This document shows, one piece after another, positions 23,690-36,311 of a stretch of DNA of 64,000 bases. Both the position numbers and the translations under genes were made by a program. The stretch covers positions 434,001 to 498,000 of the forward strand of contig CAXKVV010000142.1 in assembly GCA_964058805.1 (NCBI GenBank), read 5' to 3'. The notes beneath the pieces were generated by a model, which was not told the DNA's origin, did not search any database, and worked only from the letters and a program-made list of their open reading frames with translations. The DNA is from Schoenoplectus triqueter. Lineage: Eukaryota; Streptophyta; Magnoliopsida; Poales; Cyperaceae. How positions within the stretch are numbered: position 1 is the stretch's first letter; the number at the start of each line of letters is the position of its first letter.

Positions 23690-24550
23690 TAATTATGATA
23701 TTAACAATGATGATAATAATAATAATAGAAAAATAATAATAATAACATAATAATAATCATCATAATCATAATAAATAATAATATTCATAATAATATTCAT
23801 AGTTATAATCATAATAATATAATAAAAATATAAACATAATTATAATATAGTAATATAATAATAAAAATTATAATTATAATCATAATCATAATAATAATAA
23901 ATAATCATAATATAATAACATAATACAACATAATCAAATCATAATTATAATTATTATAATACTAATAAATAAATAATTAATTATAATAATATAATCATAA
24001 CTATAATCATAATATAATAATATAATACAACATAATAATATTAAAAAAAATTAATAATTTAAGTAATAATAATCATAGTCATAAATTCATAATCATAATA
24101 ATATAACCATAATCATAATATAACATAATAATAATAATTATTATTATTATTATAATCATAACTATAATATAATAATAATAATAATAATAAATAATCATAA
24201 TCATAATCATAATAATATAATAATAAAATAATCATATTTATATTCATAATATAATAATATATAAATAAAATCATATTTATTATAATATAACAATAATAAA
24301 TAATATTATAATACTAACAATGATGATAATGTATAATAATCATCAATATAATAACATAATATAATAATATAATAATACTAATAGTGATGATAATCATAAT
24401 TTAATAATAATATAATAATAATAATAATCCTAATGTTAATATAATAATAAATTATAATCATAATATAATATAATAACAATAAATCATAATCTTAATCATA
24501 ATATAATAATAATAAATCATAATATAATAATATAATATAACATAATCAAA
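23690..24550. repeat. Long low-complexity (AAT)n/(ATAATC)n tract, about 860 bp
   Basis: Nearly continuous AAT, ATAATC and ATAATAT repeats with occasional TGATGATAAT segments, the same sequence type as 2280-2514 and 7710-7800. Confidence 0.92.
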
Positions 24551-24989
24551 CAATAATCGTTATTCCGACGAGAGCTAATCCAATATACCACCTATAACTT
24601 AATATACCATATTAGCATTCTTTTGCACTCTTCTACTTAATTAAAAATTCGTTTGACAAATTAATTCGTCGGAATAACAATTCTATTATTACTTTTTGTT
24701 ATTTCATGCATTATTGCCAAACAAACCCTAACAAGAACAATTCCAAAATTGTATATTTAAATAAATAATATAGATCGATTCTGGAGGCCATGAATAGGAG
24801 AAGATCAGGTTGAGTGCTGGAATTTAGGAAATGAAGATGAAACTACATGCACAAGTCAAATTTATAGGCCAACTGACATCAGAGCAATAAATCCTCTTCT
24901 ATCAGGCCATGACATTTGTGTACAAAATAAAACTAGGCACACACTATCATATAAACAAGCAAAAAATCAGTGATTAAATAATAAAAAAC

Positions 24990-25500
24990 CAACTAGTGTT
25001 TTAAGCATAAAATGTGTAGTACATTGTGGCGCTAATCACAATCTCAATCTTATGATAATCGGCTCCAAATAAATGGGAAGCCTCAATCACCTCCAATCCC
25101 TAAACAATTAGGAAAATAAAATATAAACAACTTTGTGAGAATTGGGATTTAATATAGATACTTGGTAGATCAAACTATAAGTCAATATTACTTTGTTAAA
25201 TAAGGTATCATAATGCAGAGACTTTTTCTTGCCATATGGTTGGGTGCTAAGAGCATCTTCAACCCTGACTTCTTTCAGTTTCTCCACACTCACTGGCCTC
25301 AACAAATGCAAAAGTTGGTATTAGAGGGATTAGTTTGCAAAATGCTGACAACTTTGTATGCCTTTGTGAGCATAAATAGAAACCAGAAAGCTCGTTACCA
25401 GTGCTGTTATAATCAGCTAATCATCCTCCGATGCATGGACGCACTCAATTGTTGTCCTCCGACCCAGATTTGAGTAGCACCATCCATAGAGCGAGAGAGT
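24990..25500 (-). pseudogene. DXR: Decayed fragment of DXR (1-deoxy-D-xylulose 5-phosphate reductoisomerase)
   Basis: DXR catalyses the committed step of the plastid MEP isoprenoid pathway. Three consecutive exon remnants are visible on the minus strand. The first (about 25395-25470) matches, with small indels, the AIFQCIQ...ALRRIILTASGGAF region. The second (25192-25297) follows a GTTGAG acceptor, reads VSVEKLKEVRVEDAL...GKKKSLHYDTLFNK and ends in a GTAATA donor; the family has VEKLKEVKVADAL...MGKKITVDSATLFNK. The third (about 24990-25099), after TTTAG, reads GLEVIEASHLFGADYHKIEI in frame. It then shifts frame by one base before a stretch matching HPQSIIHSMV at DNA level. Kept introns point to a duplicated genomic segment rather than a retrocopy. 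N-terminal NADPH-binding and C-terminal exons are absent here. Confidence 0.82.
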
Positions 25501-26602
25501 CTGAGCATTGTAATTCCATGTCTTATTCCAGCTTTGCTCTTGAAAATTGAAACATAAAATGAAAGTAGCTGACAAAAATTTTCCCTGTGAAGTATGTTTT
25601 GCCATCTAGTTCCAACTCCTATCCGATTCCAAAATATTAATAATACAGCGGATAGTTAGGAGAACAGCTGAAAGTTCGCAGAATACAGAACTAGTATGAA
25701 CTATGAAACGCCTTGACTTCATATTTATGCAAAGGGGCCTCCGGCTATAGTCGTCTATTATTTGGTAATGTTATTTTCCAATAAATCAAATGGTAAGATA
25801 ATGTTTCCTAATTGTACAAATGGGAAAATTTTATTCTCCAATGATGAGGATCAGCATACAAAATTTATAAATAGCTATGCACCTGTGCACTGGATTTTAT
25901 TCAACTTGACATCCCATAGGTGCAAAGCTTCTTATCAGTCAACACAAAAAAGAGAGGCTTAATTAGTGAAGTTGACCCTAAATGGACATCAGCTGTAGTC
26001 ACATAACTGATCACATGAATTGTAATACTGAAAACTAGCTAAATTACAAAATTGCATAGTACTGAAATGCCAGAGGCTATACTAATCTTCTCAACCTAAA
26101 CCGAGCTTAAGACCCAAGAATTTGAACATGCCAGTAAATTAATAAAAGTTGAAAGCTTTCATGAATATTTTTTTAGTCAGTAATCAGCATGGGCACATTT
26201 TGTACGATTGTATCATCTTCTTCTGACGCCCTACACTGATTTACCAGTATCAGCAAGAAGCATGAAAGAGAGAGGGTATTTACGATAAAAAAGTAAGAAA
26301 AGGTCATCAAAAAGGTAAAAAATTCAATGTAAGGATCACCTTCAAGGCTTCAACTGAAATGAGCCTCAATTGAACCCTAACTGTTCAAGATCCAATAGTA
26401 ATAAACTACGAAGGATGAGGCAATGCAAGGATCTATATAAAATAACCATTTGCAACAAAAGCTCTACATCTAAATTCTCAACACGTGCAGAATATTAGTT
26501 CATGATGGATTACCATGAAAATTAGATCGATTATTTTTCATTTGGATATGCTTTCTCTAAACCTGCCATGCAAATCGCCAACCCAACCTGCATCAGAAAC
26601 CC
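25501..26602. other. No gene recognised; part may be 3' UTR of the PPR gene
   Basis: Mixed composition, without convincing exons on either strand. The segment just below 26603 is the likely 3' UTR of the minus-strand PPR gene. Further DXR remnants were looked for and not found. Confidence 0.4.
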
Positions 26603-28519
26603 TCAATCATGCAAATCAACACTGAAACCACCAACCTGACCTGCCTTGAAAACTACATTATATATCCTTTTATTCAGCACAAGACCCTCATGGTATGCCT
26701 GTAAATAAATTTCATATGCGAGTCTTGGCTTATCACCTTGTGCAAGAGCCTCAATCACCATCTCATAACTAGCTGCATTGGGCTTCACATTCATCCCCTT
26801 CATTTTGTCAAACCACTTAAATGCAGCCGCTGCCATTCGACTTTTTGCACAGCCAGAAATTATCGCGTTAAATGTGACAACAGTCGGCTCAATTCTTGCC
26901 TGCACCATCTGTTGAAGCACTGAGTTAACCATACCATGATCTCCTTTTTTAGCATACATCGAGGCCAAGATGGTGTATGCCTGCACATTTGGTTCTACAC
27001 CGACCTTTTCCATGTGATCCCACACACGTGCTACCTCATCATAGAGTGACCCTTTCTGAAGTGCATTAAGCAACATTGAGTATGTGTGCACAGTTGGCGT
27101 CACTCCTTTCCGTACCATTCTTTGAAATATCTCAACAGAAGCAACAGATTCACCGGTCTTGGAGCATAAACTGAGTACTGCATTCCATTTTTTTGTGGTA
27201 GGTGACAAGCCCCTCTCATGCATTTTGTCAAGTAGCTCGAGAAACCATCTCCAAAGAGCCCTTCGTTTGGTAGCTGCCAGCAGTGATGTGAAATTTGATA
27301 GAAAAAGTACAAAAGAGAGGTAATTAGGCTTTGGTCCTCTCTCAAGCATTTCCTCGTACACTTTGAGTGCGGCCTGCCATTTCTTCGCCTTACCCATTAA
27401 GCATATAATATGATTATAAACTCTTACATCAAGGTCACCACCCATATCGGACTCTCTCAATCTCTTATACAATTCTCGTACCACTGTGTAGTGTTTATTC
27501 TTGCAGGCACAGAACATTTGCTTGAAGAAATGCTGGTCTATTTCTACACCTGCCTCATCCATGCAGCTCACAAATCTCAAAACCTTGCCAGTATTGTTTT
27601 CTTCCATCTCAAGCCACTTACGCATGGATGATGCACAGATCCTGACTGTCAAATCTTTTACTCTGACAAACTCCATCTTCCAATCTTCCTCATGACAATC
27701 TCTTTGCAATTCCCCCTTCTGGTATTTTTCCCTGAATTTAATAAAAAATTCTAGTGCACCATTGGCATCCCCCATTTGCTTGCAAGCAGATAAAATTGTA
27801 GAATAGGTTGCGGGAGTAGGAGATAGGCCAGCAACCTCAATTTGCGGGATTATATTAAAGACCTCTTTAGGCTGCCGTTGATCAATGTAAATAGCCATTA
27901 GAGTGTTATATGTGATTATATTTGGCTGAAACCCTTGCGACTTCATATCTTCAATTACATCTCCAACTTTGCCATATTCCTTGCTTATTTTCACGGCACT
28001 CAGGAGACTGTTGTAGATTATTTCATTAAGGGTTTTGTTCTTCTTCAACCATTCGACAACTGCAAAGGCAGCGTCTAATCTCCTAGAACTGCCTAAACCC
28101 CGAATTAGAGTGTTATAACATGGAAGAAGCAAATCACTGAAACCAGGATGATCCTTGAGCAATTTTTCCACGTCATCTGCAGTTTTCGCCTCAAAAAAGG
28201 TCGACGCAAGTGCACGCAGATCGATCCTTTCACTTTGGGAAGCATTCAAACTTTTCTCATTATGGACCTCTACTTTCTCAGAAGTTTGGTCCAAACTCAA
28301 AACTCCTCCACTAAAGCATCTGCTGGTTGTTATGGTGGTGGTGGTGGTGGTGTAGAAAGCACCTTGATATTTTCCATCGGGCTTCAAGTGGGAAAAATTG
28401 GTGGGAATGCCAGAGCTAGGAAATGATACGCAACTAGAACAGCTAGGAAACTTGTCTGAATGGAGGTACGATTTGAGTAAAAGGGATTGGCTTGGGTTGG
28501 AAGCGATTAGAGATCGCAT
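26603..28519 (-). CDS. LPE1: Chloroplast PPR protein, LPE1-like (LOW PHOTOSYNTHETIC EFFICIENCY 1)
   Basis: One intronless frame of 638 residues. The first 65 or so residues are rich in Ser/Thr (with a Thr-rich run) and poor in acidic residues, like a plastid transit peptide. Residues about 95-125 (RIDLRALAS, KTADDVEKLLKD) and the following repeats match the Arabidopsis protein encoded by At3g46610 along the whole length. P-type PPR motifs start near residue 133; examples are PNIITYNTLMAIYIDQ, PNYLSFVLFL, PTVHTYSMLLNAL, PNVQAYTILASMYAK, PTVVTFNAIISGCAK and PNAASYEMVIEAL. Family-specific stretches include LMGKAKKWQAALKVYEEML and KPRLAYEIY. There is no E or DYW editing domain. In Arabidopsis LPE1 binds the psbA mRNA leader and supports D1 translation through HCF173; the same role is inferred here. 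The gene looks intact. Confidence 0.92.
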   Translation of the reverse strand: MRSLIASNPSQSLLLKSYLHSDKFPSCSSCVSFPSSGIPTNFSHLKPDGKYQGAFYTTTTTTITTSRCFSGGVLSLDQTSEKVEVHNEKSLNASQSERIDLRALASTFFEAKTADDVEKLLKDHPGFSDLLLPCYNTLIRGLGSSRRLDAAFAVVEWLKKNKTLNEIIYNSLLSAVKISKEYGKVGDVIEDMKSQGFQPNIITYNTLMAIYIDQRQPKEVFNIIPQIEVAGLSPTPATYSTILSACKQMGDANGALEFFIKFREKYQKGELQRDCHEEDWKMEFVRVKDLTVRICASSMRKWLEMEENNTGKVLRFVSCMDEAGVEIDQHFFKQMFCACKNKHYTVVRELYKRLRESDMGGDLDVRVYNHIICLMGKAKKWQAALKVYEEMLERGPKPNYLSFVLFLSNFTSLLAATKRRALWRWFLELLDKMHERGLSPTTKKWNAVLSLCSKTGESVASVEIFQRMVRKGVTPTVHTYSMLLNALQKGSLYDEVARVWDHMEKVGVEPNVQAYTILASMYAKKGDHGMVNSVLQQMVQARIEPTVVTFNAIISGCAKSRMAAAAFKWFDKMKGMNVKPNAASYEMVIEALAQGDKPRLAYEIYLQAYHEGLVLNKRIYNVVFKAGQVGGFSVDLHD

Positions 28520-30879
28520 GGTATTGAGATTCTACTCTATCGTTTGCGATAAGAGCAGGGAGGGCTGGTTCCTCCGATCCGAGTGGCGTCTGGCTGTCAG
28601 CCTGAGTTGCGGCTTGCGGGTTTCTGAGGAATGGCGCGTTTACATGTGCCGCTGGCTGCTATAGGTGTTAGTCCATATTGTTCGAGTCGGAACTCGGAAG
28701 AGATTTGTCGAGAAGACGAGCCTGTCAGGTGGGGCCGCAAATTAATTAATTGAATAGTATTTAGGCTGCGCCGAGAGAGGGGAGACCAATTGTCTAAAGC
28801 TCGATGGAGGGGGGAGCAAATGCTGACACTTTCCTATTTCCATACTCTACAAAAGAGGCTTTCTTTCAAGCTTTCAGCAGAGAAAAGCTTTTGCCTTTCC
28901 CACTGGTTCGGCATCTATGTTATGGGCCTAATTGATTGTGATTTAAAATTTATAAAATTTAATTATTTTTTATAGTCTATCAAAGCTATTGTAATATTGT
29001 ATTTTTTTATGAACTGACAAATAAAGCTTAAACTATATTAAATTTAAAATATTATCAATTTATAAGTTCAAAATATATTTATAAATCCTTTTTTTTTTAA
29101 TTTGTTTCAAATTTATTTGAAATTTCATTGTTGCGATAATCATTGTTAATTGATTCCTTCCATTAAATAATTAATACAATTTATGTCAGTTGCTTAAAAA
29201 TTAGTAAAAACCATTTTTTCTATCCGACGACTTTTAGACGCTGACTTTTAATATTTTTTACTCCAAAACTTCAATACCTATCCATTCATAATAAAAAAAA
29301 AGAGAGAGAGAGTTCAATTTTTATACATCATGTTTAGTTTCCGCCATTAATTTTGTTTTAAGTTTTCTTTTGTCTAACACAATGACTTATATATAGTTAT
29401 ATATAGTGGTCTCTCTCCTCATTTAGTATTTATTAAATTGTGTCGATTTTATTCTTAATAAGAACTTTTATTGAAACTATTTGAAATTTCTAATTATATT
29501 AGTTTATAATAAATTTCTAGGCGAAACTTGAGAGACAACTCTAGTTTAGGATAATGCTAATTCAACTAGGAACTATATTAAGACATATTTGTTTTGCTAT
29601 TAGGCACAATTTAGGGACGATTACACAAAATTGTCAGCCTATTTCTTTAATCTTTGCATTGGACGAAATCTGGGCTTTACTCAGGGAATATATGTACTGG
29701 AATCATCTTTGCCCGAGGTGTTATAATATTATATACATCTTTACTATTCTCATCTCTATATTCGATGGGCGATGGCTATGCTAAGAGGGAATATTATATA
29801 TGTACTGGAATCATTTTAGCTCAATTAATTTAATCGTTTAACTTCAAGCCTGTCGGTTTATGCTAATTTCAATGCAAAATGACCCATAAAATTGCGGCGA
29901 AAAGAAAATAAGGAGTCCAAATCTGCTATTATTTGTGATTCATCCGAGTAGATCAGTAAGATCGTTGTTTGGTTATTTTTTGGAAACAGAGTTAAAAACA
30001 AAAACAAAAATGTATAATTTGAAAATATAAACCGGAATCTCTGTGTAGGAGACCGTCAGAAATAATACAAAATGATTTATGAAGAATTGTAGTTTTGAGA
30101 ACAATATGGATAATACAAAATGATATAATAGACTAATAGTACCAGCTAACTAGGATAATTACATGATTAAGTGTATTTGCTTAATTTGCCTTTACTACAA
30201 AAAAAAGTAACAGTACGGACGGTCTATGTTTTCCTCAGCACACACACACACAAATATGGACAGTATATGATGTTACGCGTAATATCAATAAGTTGGTATT
30301 ACGATTTTATATGTGTATTTTTTTTAATTTGATTTTGGGCATAAAACTCATTTGATTTATTGACGTCTTACAGTCTCACAAGATACTAAAAATTTCATTA
30401 TTCTTATATTGTTCTTTACAATCTTTCAGATAAAAATTAGTTTCTATTGAACGGATTTGAAACTTCAAAAATAAAAATTCCGTCTCCTTTAAATTGTAGA
30501 CCGCATTAAATTATCTGACCAGAATTTTGTTTAAAAATATCCTCATAGTTATATATATATTCAGAAAAAATATGAAAATTATTTATGCAAATTTTTCAAT
30601 TTTGACTCCAAAAAATTTATTTATTTACTCTTACACCAAAGATTGGCTATGCCCTGATTATCTGAATCAGTTATTATATTTAATTCTTAAAAAATCCAAA
30701 TAGAAATCATAACATCAAGTCGCCAACTGATCGATGCTATATATCACACCACGAACTTGATCCACACACGTAAACTATGAATACATTGGTAAAATTATAT
30801 TTAATTATATGCAAACATGATAATAATTTGGCCAGCTCTCCAGATGGTAGCACCCAAAACACGCAGCAAATATATATTG
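28520..30879. other. PPR gene 5' flank, then intergenic DNA
   Basis: 28520-28700 is GC-richer and probably holds the leader and promoter of the PPR gene. The rest is AT-rich and shows no gene. 29000-29170 carries a weak, partial match to the MITE family of 13402. Confidence 0.4.
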
Positions 30880-31290
30880 GCAGATTTTTTTAATTAATTA
30901 TTAGAATAATTTTATTTTTAATAATAAGAGTGATTAAATCGAAATTTTAAAAATACGAATGGCAGCGCTGCATTATCAGTGATGCTTTATAAAAGCGTTA
31001 GTTCATTTGAGCAAAAACGTCAGTGACAATGACGTCCTTGATTTTTTTTCCATCCAACTTATTTAAAATAAGTTAAATCATGGGTATCATGCGCCAGCGG
31101 GAGAACGTATCATTCTCAATGGCGTGGTTGTGTTTTTTTTAATAACTTAAAAATAAAAGAAAATATAAAAATTAAAGATTTCATTGCCAATGGCGCATTT
31201 GCAAAGCACCACTCATATTTTTAAATTTTTGATTAATCACTCTTATCATTAAAAATATGATTATTCAAATAATTAATTAAAAATCGGGCG
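30880..31290. mobile_element. Foldback element with about 60-bp inverted ends
   Basis: The left end (GATTTTTTTAATTAATTATT, then an AATAATAAGAGTGATTAA segment) pairs with the complement of 31224-31288, which carries the same AAGAGTGATTAA. The interior contains GCGCCAGCGGGAGAACG, CTCAATGGCG and CCAATGGCGC motifs, unlike the AT-rich surroundings. No coding capacity; superfamily not assigned because no target duplication was found. Confidence 0.6.
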
Positions 31291-31679
31291 CTCGTCAGAG
31301 TCTCTTAATAAATTGACATTTTTGTGTTTTTCTTTTATAAAATAAGGAATAATCTAAATAAATTTTGGAATTCAGAAAACTTTGTTTGTTACAATACGCT
31401 TCTTTTGGAATAAATTAAAAGATAATTACCAACGGATAGGAGTTGTTAAACCATGAATTTTAATTTAGAAATAATAACAATTAAGAGGATAATTAAATTA
31501 ATTTAACCCGAATTTGACAAATAATACAACCCAACGAGTTAAAAGGATATAATTATATATATATATATATATGTATACAAATGAATGACTAAAGCTAATA
31601 ATTCACAGTAAGGGATTCACCATCGGATATTTATAAATAAATCGGCCAAAAGAATACTAGAATTTCTAATAACTTGGTT

Positions 31680-33159
31680 AGATGAAATATTACTCAGAAG
31701 AGAATAAGCGAAAAAATTACCTTAAATTAACAAAAAAATCCACACATTTGACCCCAAAAATTTCCGCCACAGACGATCCCGAATCTCTCTCTCCCTCCCT
31801 CATTAATACCCACTATATTTTTCACCCCTCCGGTCTCTCTCCCTCTCTCTCTTGCTCTGAGTGGTAATTAATAGGGAGACAACTCCTGTCTTTTCCCCTC
31901 TCTCCATCCCCGATTATTTCCCCCAAACCAGTAACCTCCGCCCTCATTTCTCCCACTTGCTCTCGTTGTGTCCCTTCAGCGAAGGGCACGCTCACTCCCC
32001 CTCGTCACTCTGATCTCTCTCTCTGCTCTCTTATTGTTGCCCTCTTTCCTCCTGGACTCGTTGAGAGCCATCAAATCTGTCACACCTCTCTCTCTCTCTC
32101 GCCATGATCTCATTCCCCGATCCTATCTCTCACCTTCGTTGCATCGGGTCGCTTGCCCCTCTGTAGTTGTCATCTTAGGCAGCCGAACTCACCCGATTTG
32201 GTTCTCTCTCCCCTGACATGTACCCCGTCTCTCTCTCTCTCTTATGATGAACACGCCCCTATAACCCTATTATATGGCCGACCCTTGATTAGTAGCCTCG
32301 AAAATAGCTAGCCTCGCTCCTTTAAAAGAGGCTGGGGCCCCATGTATCTCCCTCTTTCTTTCCGTTAGGGTTTCTTATGTGTTGAGGCTAAACTCAAATT
32401 TCTGATAAAGAGCGATCTGTTAATCAAAATCTTTTCTTCTGATTGGTTTCTGAAGAGAGAGTGGGAGGCGATAGAGCTCTTATGAAAGAAGAGTTTGTGT
32501 GATCACCCTTTCTGCTCATTGCCCTCCTGTTTTGTTTGGTAACAGATTATTCTGTGCTGATTGATTTTTATTCCTTTGCTGGTAAATGAATTGCTAGTTT
32601 GGTTTTCTTTCTGGGTGGTGCCGCTCGGCTTGTGTGATCCACCACCTCATTGGTGCGGTTCCAAGCCGGGTCTGCACTGAGTTTCTTGTGGTATGTGCCT
32701 AATCTATGATTTGTGCTCGGATATACCAGTTTATTCCTATTGGACTTCCATCATTGTACTGGTATGGGTCATCTATGTTAGTTGGTTTGGTTACTTGTTG
32801 TGATTCTGGTAGGATAAGTTCCCCTAATTGGTGATGCAAATGCTTGCTTGAATGTTGGTCTTGCATTGATTTTTGGGACTGGATTTGTTGCCTTGACCCT
32901 CGAACTGATAATTGATCTTTGGTTATGGAATTGGACACTGTGTTGTCCGGTTTAGTTGGGGAATCCGATTTTTTTTCTGTTATAGGCTTGGTACTGCACT
33001 TGACCAGATTGATAAACACTACCCCTTATGTGCTTATTTGTTCCATTGCCAATTATTTTGTTGCCTTGTGTGCTTTGGACTATTGCATGTTGCCTTTTGT
33101 GGGTCGTTGCTTGCTCTTGTTGCCTTTGTCAAGTTGGGTTATTAAAATATGGCCATCGG
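31680..33159. other. CT-rich then mixed-composition segment, no gene resolved
   Basis: 31780-32250 is strongly CT-rich with repeated CTCTCT runs, like a plant 5' leader or an LTR leader region. 32280-33150 has more balanced base content, with TTAGGGTTTCTTATGTG and other leader-like features, but no protein family is recognised in any frame. It may be the untranslated part of a large LTR element reaching to 36311. A noncoding transcript is the alternative. Confidence 0.35.
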
Positions 33160-36100
33160 GTTAGGAATAATGGGCCAAGTAATTAAGTGAATAAGAACCC
33201 AAGTGATAAGAGAAGGGTTATGCCAAACTAAAATGGTATGGACTGGATTTAAAAATCTGTTATTGGGCCTACAAGTGAGAATTTAGTTAAGTTAAACATG
33301 ATTAGGGATTAGAAAAAAATTTATTAAGGCCCAATGACTTAAAAAGGGACTAAAATAAAACGTGACTAATCAAATTGGAGCTCGCCCTGAAAGGTTTGGC
33401 GGTATCCATGGACTAATTACGTAAACTTAAAGATCATGAAATGATTAAATTTCCTGACTGCCCCCGAATACGGGATATCAGAGCATAGGCTCGAATGATT
33501 TGGTAGTCAGCGTATGATCCCGAATATTAAAACACCAACACACTTTAATATATTAAAAACGTGTAATTTAAATTTTCGTTTGATTGAATTTGTTTTCTTT
33601 TATTTTCATTTTGTTTTTATTTTTATTTTTATTTTGTTTTACTTTAATTATTTATTTTACTTATACTTCTATAATATAAAAAATTTAATTTGTAAAAATA
33701 ATATTAGTAAATGAAATAAATTATAATAATATATATATATTAAGTAAAATAAATAATTAAGGGATATAAAGTGATAAATAAGATATAGTGATTAATCATA
33801 TTATAAAATATATATATTAATCAATTTCTCTATTTTTAAATACAAAGAGAAAAGTTGAACATATAATATTATATAATATATATATATATACCAATTAATT
33901 TCTCAAAGTACACAACTAAATAATATTATTATTGAATTTTAAAAATAATGTATATCAACCAATTTCTCTATTATAAATAGATGGTTAAGTAATTAATATC
34001 GCGGCTCAGAACTAAATTGACAAACGAACTTATAAAAATGATTAAAACAATAAACACAAATAACCGAACTGAAACGCTATCCTTAAAATTTATGACACCT
34101 TAAATACAGTAGAAATGCTGTCAAAATTTTTAAAAGGGAAATGATGACCGAACAAACGTTAAATAAGAATACGCTTTAATTAATTGATAATTCAAAATTT
34201 TAATCACGTAAAAACTAACGGACACTCGATTTAAATTAATATTAGGTGATATAGTCGACTCGGATCCTCTAGCGGAGACCGAGGCCGATCCTGACCTCGC
34301 ATACGCAGGCGCTGATCCCGAGACGGACGCGCTGCCTCCGGAGTAGAGCGACTCCACAATCCTCAGCAGCACTCCCAGGTACGGTTTTCTGGGATTTGAT
34401 TTCCTTTCTTCAGAAATAGGAACCCAAACCGAAAATAAAAAATAGTTTTTAAAATAAAACTGAATTGCGGTGTTTTCTGACCAAAAATGATTAGAGACTT
34501 AACCTGACATGTCATATGCATCCGGTAAATTGACCAGCATATTCGTGACATACCCGCATTCGCATGTCATATCATGTCATATTGCATGTAGACAAGATAG
34601 GAGTAGGATTCGAAAAATAGTCCCGAGATAGGATTGGATAGAATTAAATGAATCAAGTTGTAGAGTATATTTATTAGGAAAATATTATTACTATTATTAA
34701 TTATTAATTAAGTCAGATAGTTAATCATGCATTAAATGCATGAGAGTGCTGAGAGGCGGACCGAGTAGGATCTCAGTCTGAGGTTGTCTTATATAACCAG
34801 ACCAACGGATTACATTCCCCTTGGTTTGTATATACACTGCGCACCTTTGCTTGTCAGTTATCCACCGACCCCGTCATTTGGCGGGTTCGGCTGTGCCAGA
34901 GTGTTTTTCTTTTAATCAATATTATATTTTTAATATCCTTAATATGATTAAGATTTTTAAATCTAAATTTGACCGATTAGGTTATCATGTCTTTCAGTGT
35001 TTAGTGTAGGCGGTCATATCTGAGTCTGGATTCTACTCTATTTTGTTATTTCTCGGGATTCGGTCTTCTGACCCCTAGTGGGTACAGTGTAGGCTCTCAT
35101 TTATATCATATATCATTTTGTCATTTCTCGGGATGCGGTCATCTGACCCCTGGTTGGTATAGTGTAGGCTCACATTTGGGATGCGGTCCTCTGGCCCCAT
35201 GTTGATACAGTGTAGGCTCCTATCTATATTATATTTCATTTTGTCATTTCTCGGGATGCGGTCCTCTGGCCCCTGGTTGGTACAGTGTAGGCTCCCATTT
35301 ATATTAGTTTTCGATTTGTTATTTCCTGGGTAGTTATCTCCTTTTGACGATATGGCAACTGAAGACATACTTATTCGCTTGTTTTTTTTTTATTTTATAA
35401 GGTAAATTACCAGATTTAGTAGACCAGAGTACGTGCCTATGCACGCTCACTCTCCTGGGACGTTATCGCCTCGGGAGCCCAAATTGTCGTTTATGCGGTA
35501 TTGGCACCGCATAAACATAAAAGTCCTAAGTTCTTAAGTTGGGTCGCTGGTGGCGCCCGCTTAGGCAAGGCCCAAGTTCGTAAGTTGGGACGCTGATGGC
35601 GCCCGTTTGGGATAGATCTGGTGATTTGCAAATCGGGATATTTATTTCGGGTGTTTGATTTTCGTACCTTATACTTTATATTATATTATTATTTCCTCAG
35701 ATTTTCTATTTCCGGTTTATTTACCATTTCATGTCATTCATGTAGGTGTTTTCTCAAACATGCATAAATTAATAATACATTAATATATATATATTAAATT
35801 ATTTCATTACATTTAAATTTCGGTACCGGTATTTGGGTCCAGTCTAGGAAAAAAGATCAAATCTTAAGGCTGGATCTAAATCCGTACTGAGTAATTTTAA
35901 ATTACTCACGTTTCCACGGTGGTTGTGGGATTCAGGTATTTCAGGTTCGAGATTTCCTTGGAGCGAGTGCTAGAGGACAGTCCTGCGCGATGACAGAGAT
36001 GCTTCGCTGCATTTGCATGTGAGCCAGATAGTTGGATAGGATCCATTGGGTTTTGAGTTTTATTTCTTTCTTTTGGGATTTTATTTGAGAGATTGCTGCC

Positions 36101-36311
36101 CATTTCGATGGAGCTAGCCCCACCGATGTAGGCGTTGTATACTCTTTGTTCATTCTGGACTGTATGGTAATGTATTTATATTTATTATTGTTTTATTTAT
36201 TCTGAGATTTATTTATTTTATTCATTTAACTTTTCATACGCACGTTTCGTCGTGCGTACGTGGCGAAATTAAGCACCCCTAATTCGATTTATTATTTCTG
36301 GGATGTAACAG
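33160..36311. mobile_element. Probable LTR-retrotransposon-derived block (Ty3/gypsy-like), boundaries uncertain
   Basis: The block ends with TTTCTGGGATGTAACA, resembling the 3' end of a plant gypsy LTR. It contains tandem repeats at 35041-35310 and about 35537-35600. A GATATCAGAGCATAGG motif at about 33473 resembles an initiator-Met primer-binding site. A short acidic open segment at 34242-34346 resembles no family I know. AT-rich runs lie between. I could not find a matching second LTR or the 5' boundary, so a solo LTR, a deletion derivative, or several nested fragments are all possible. Confidence 0.4.
35041..35310. repeat. Tandem repeat, unit about 75 bp, three full units and one truncated
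   Basis: Units start near 35041, 35116 and 35239, with a truncated unit from 35178. Each contains CTCGGGATGCGGTCCTCTGG (or a close variant) and GGTACAGTGTAGGCTC. Confidence 0.9.

Noticed and set aside
27100..28426. Several open frames on both strands inside the PPR gene
   Set aside because: They overlap the long intact LPE1-like frame and match no family.
34242..34346. Short acidic open segment (about 33 residues) that could be an exon
   Set aside because: No family match and no clear splice partners, and it lies inside a probable retroelement block.
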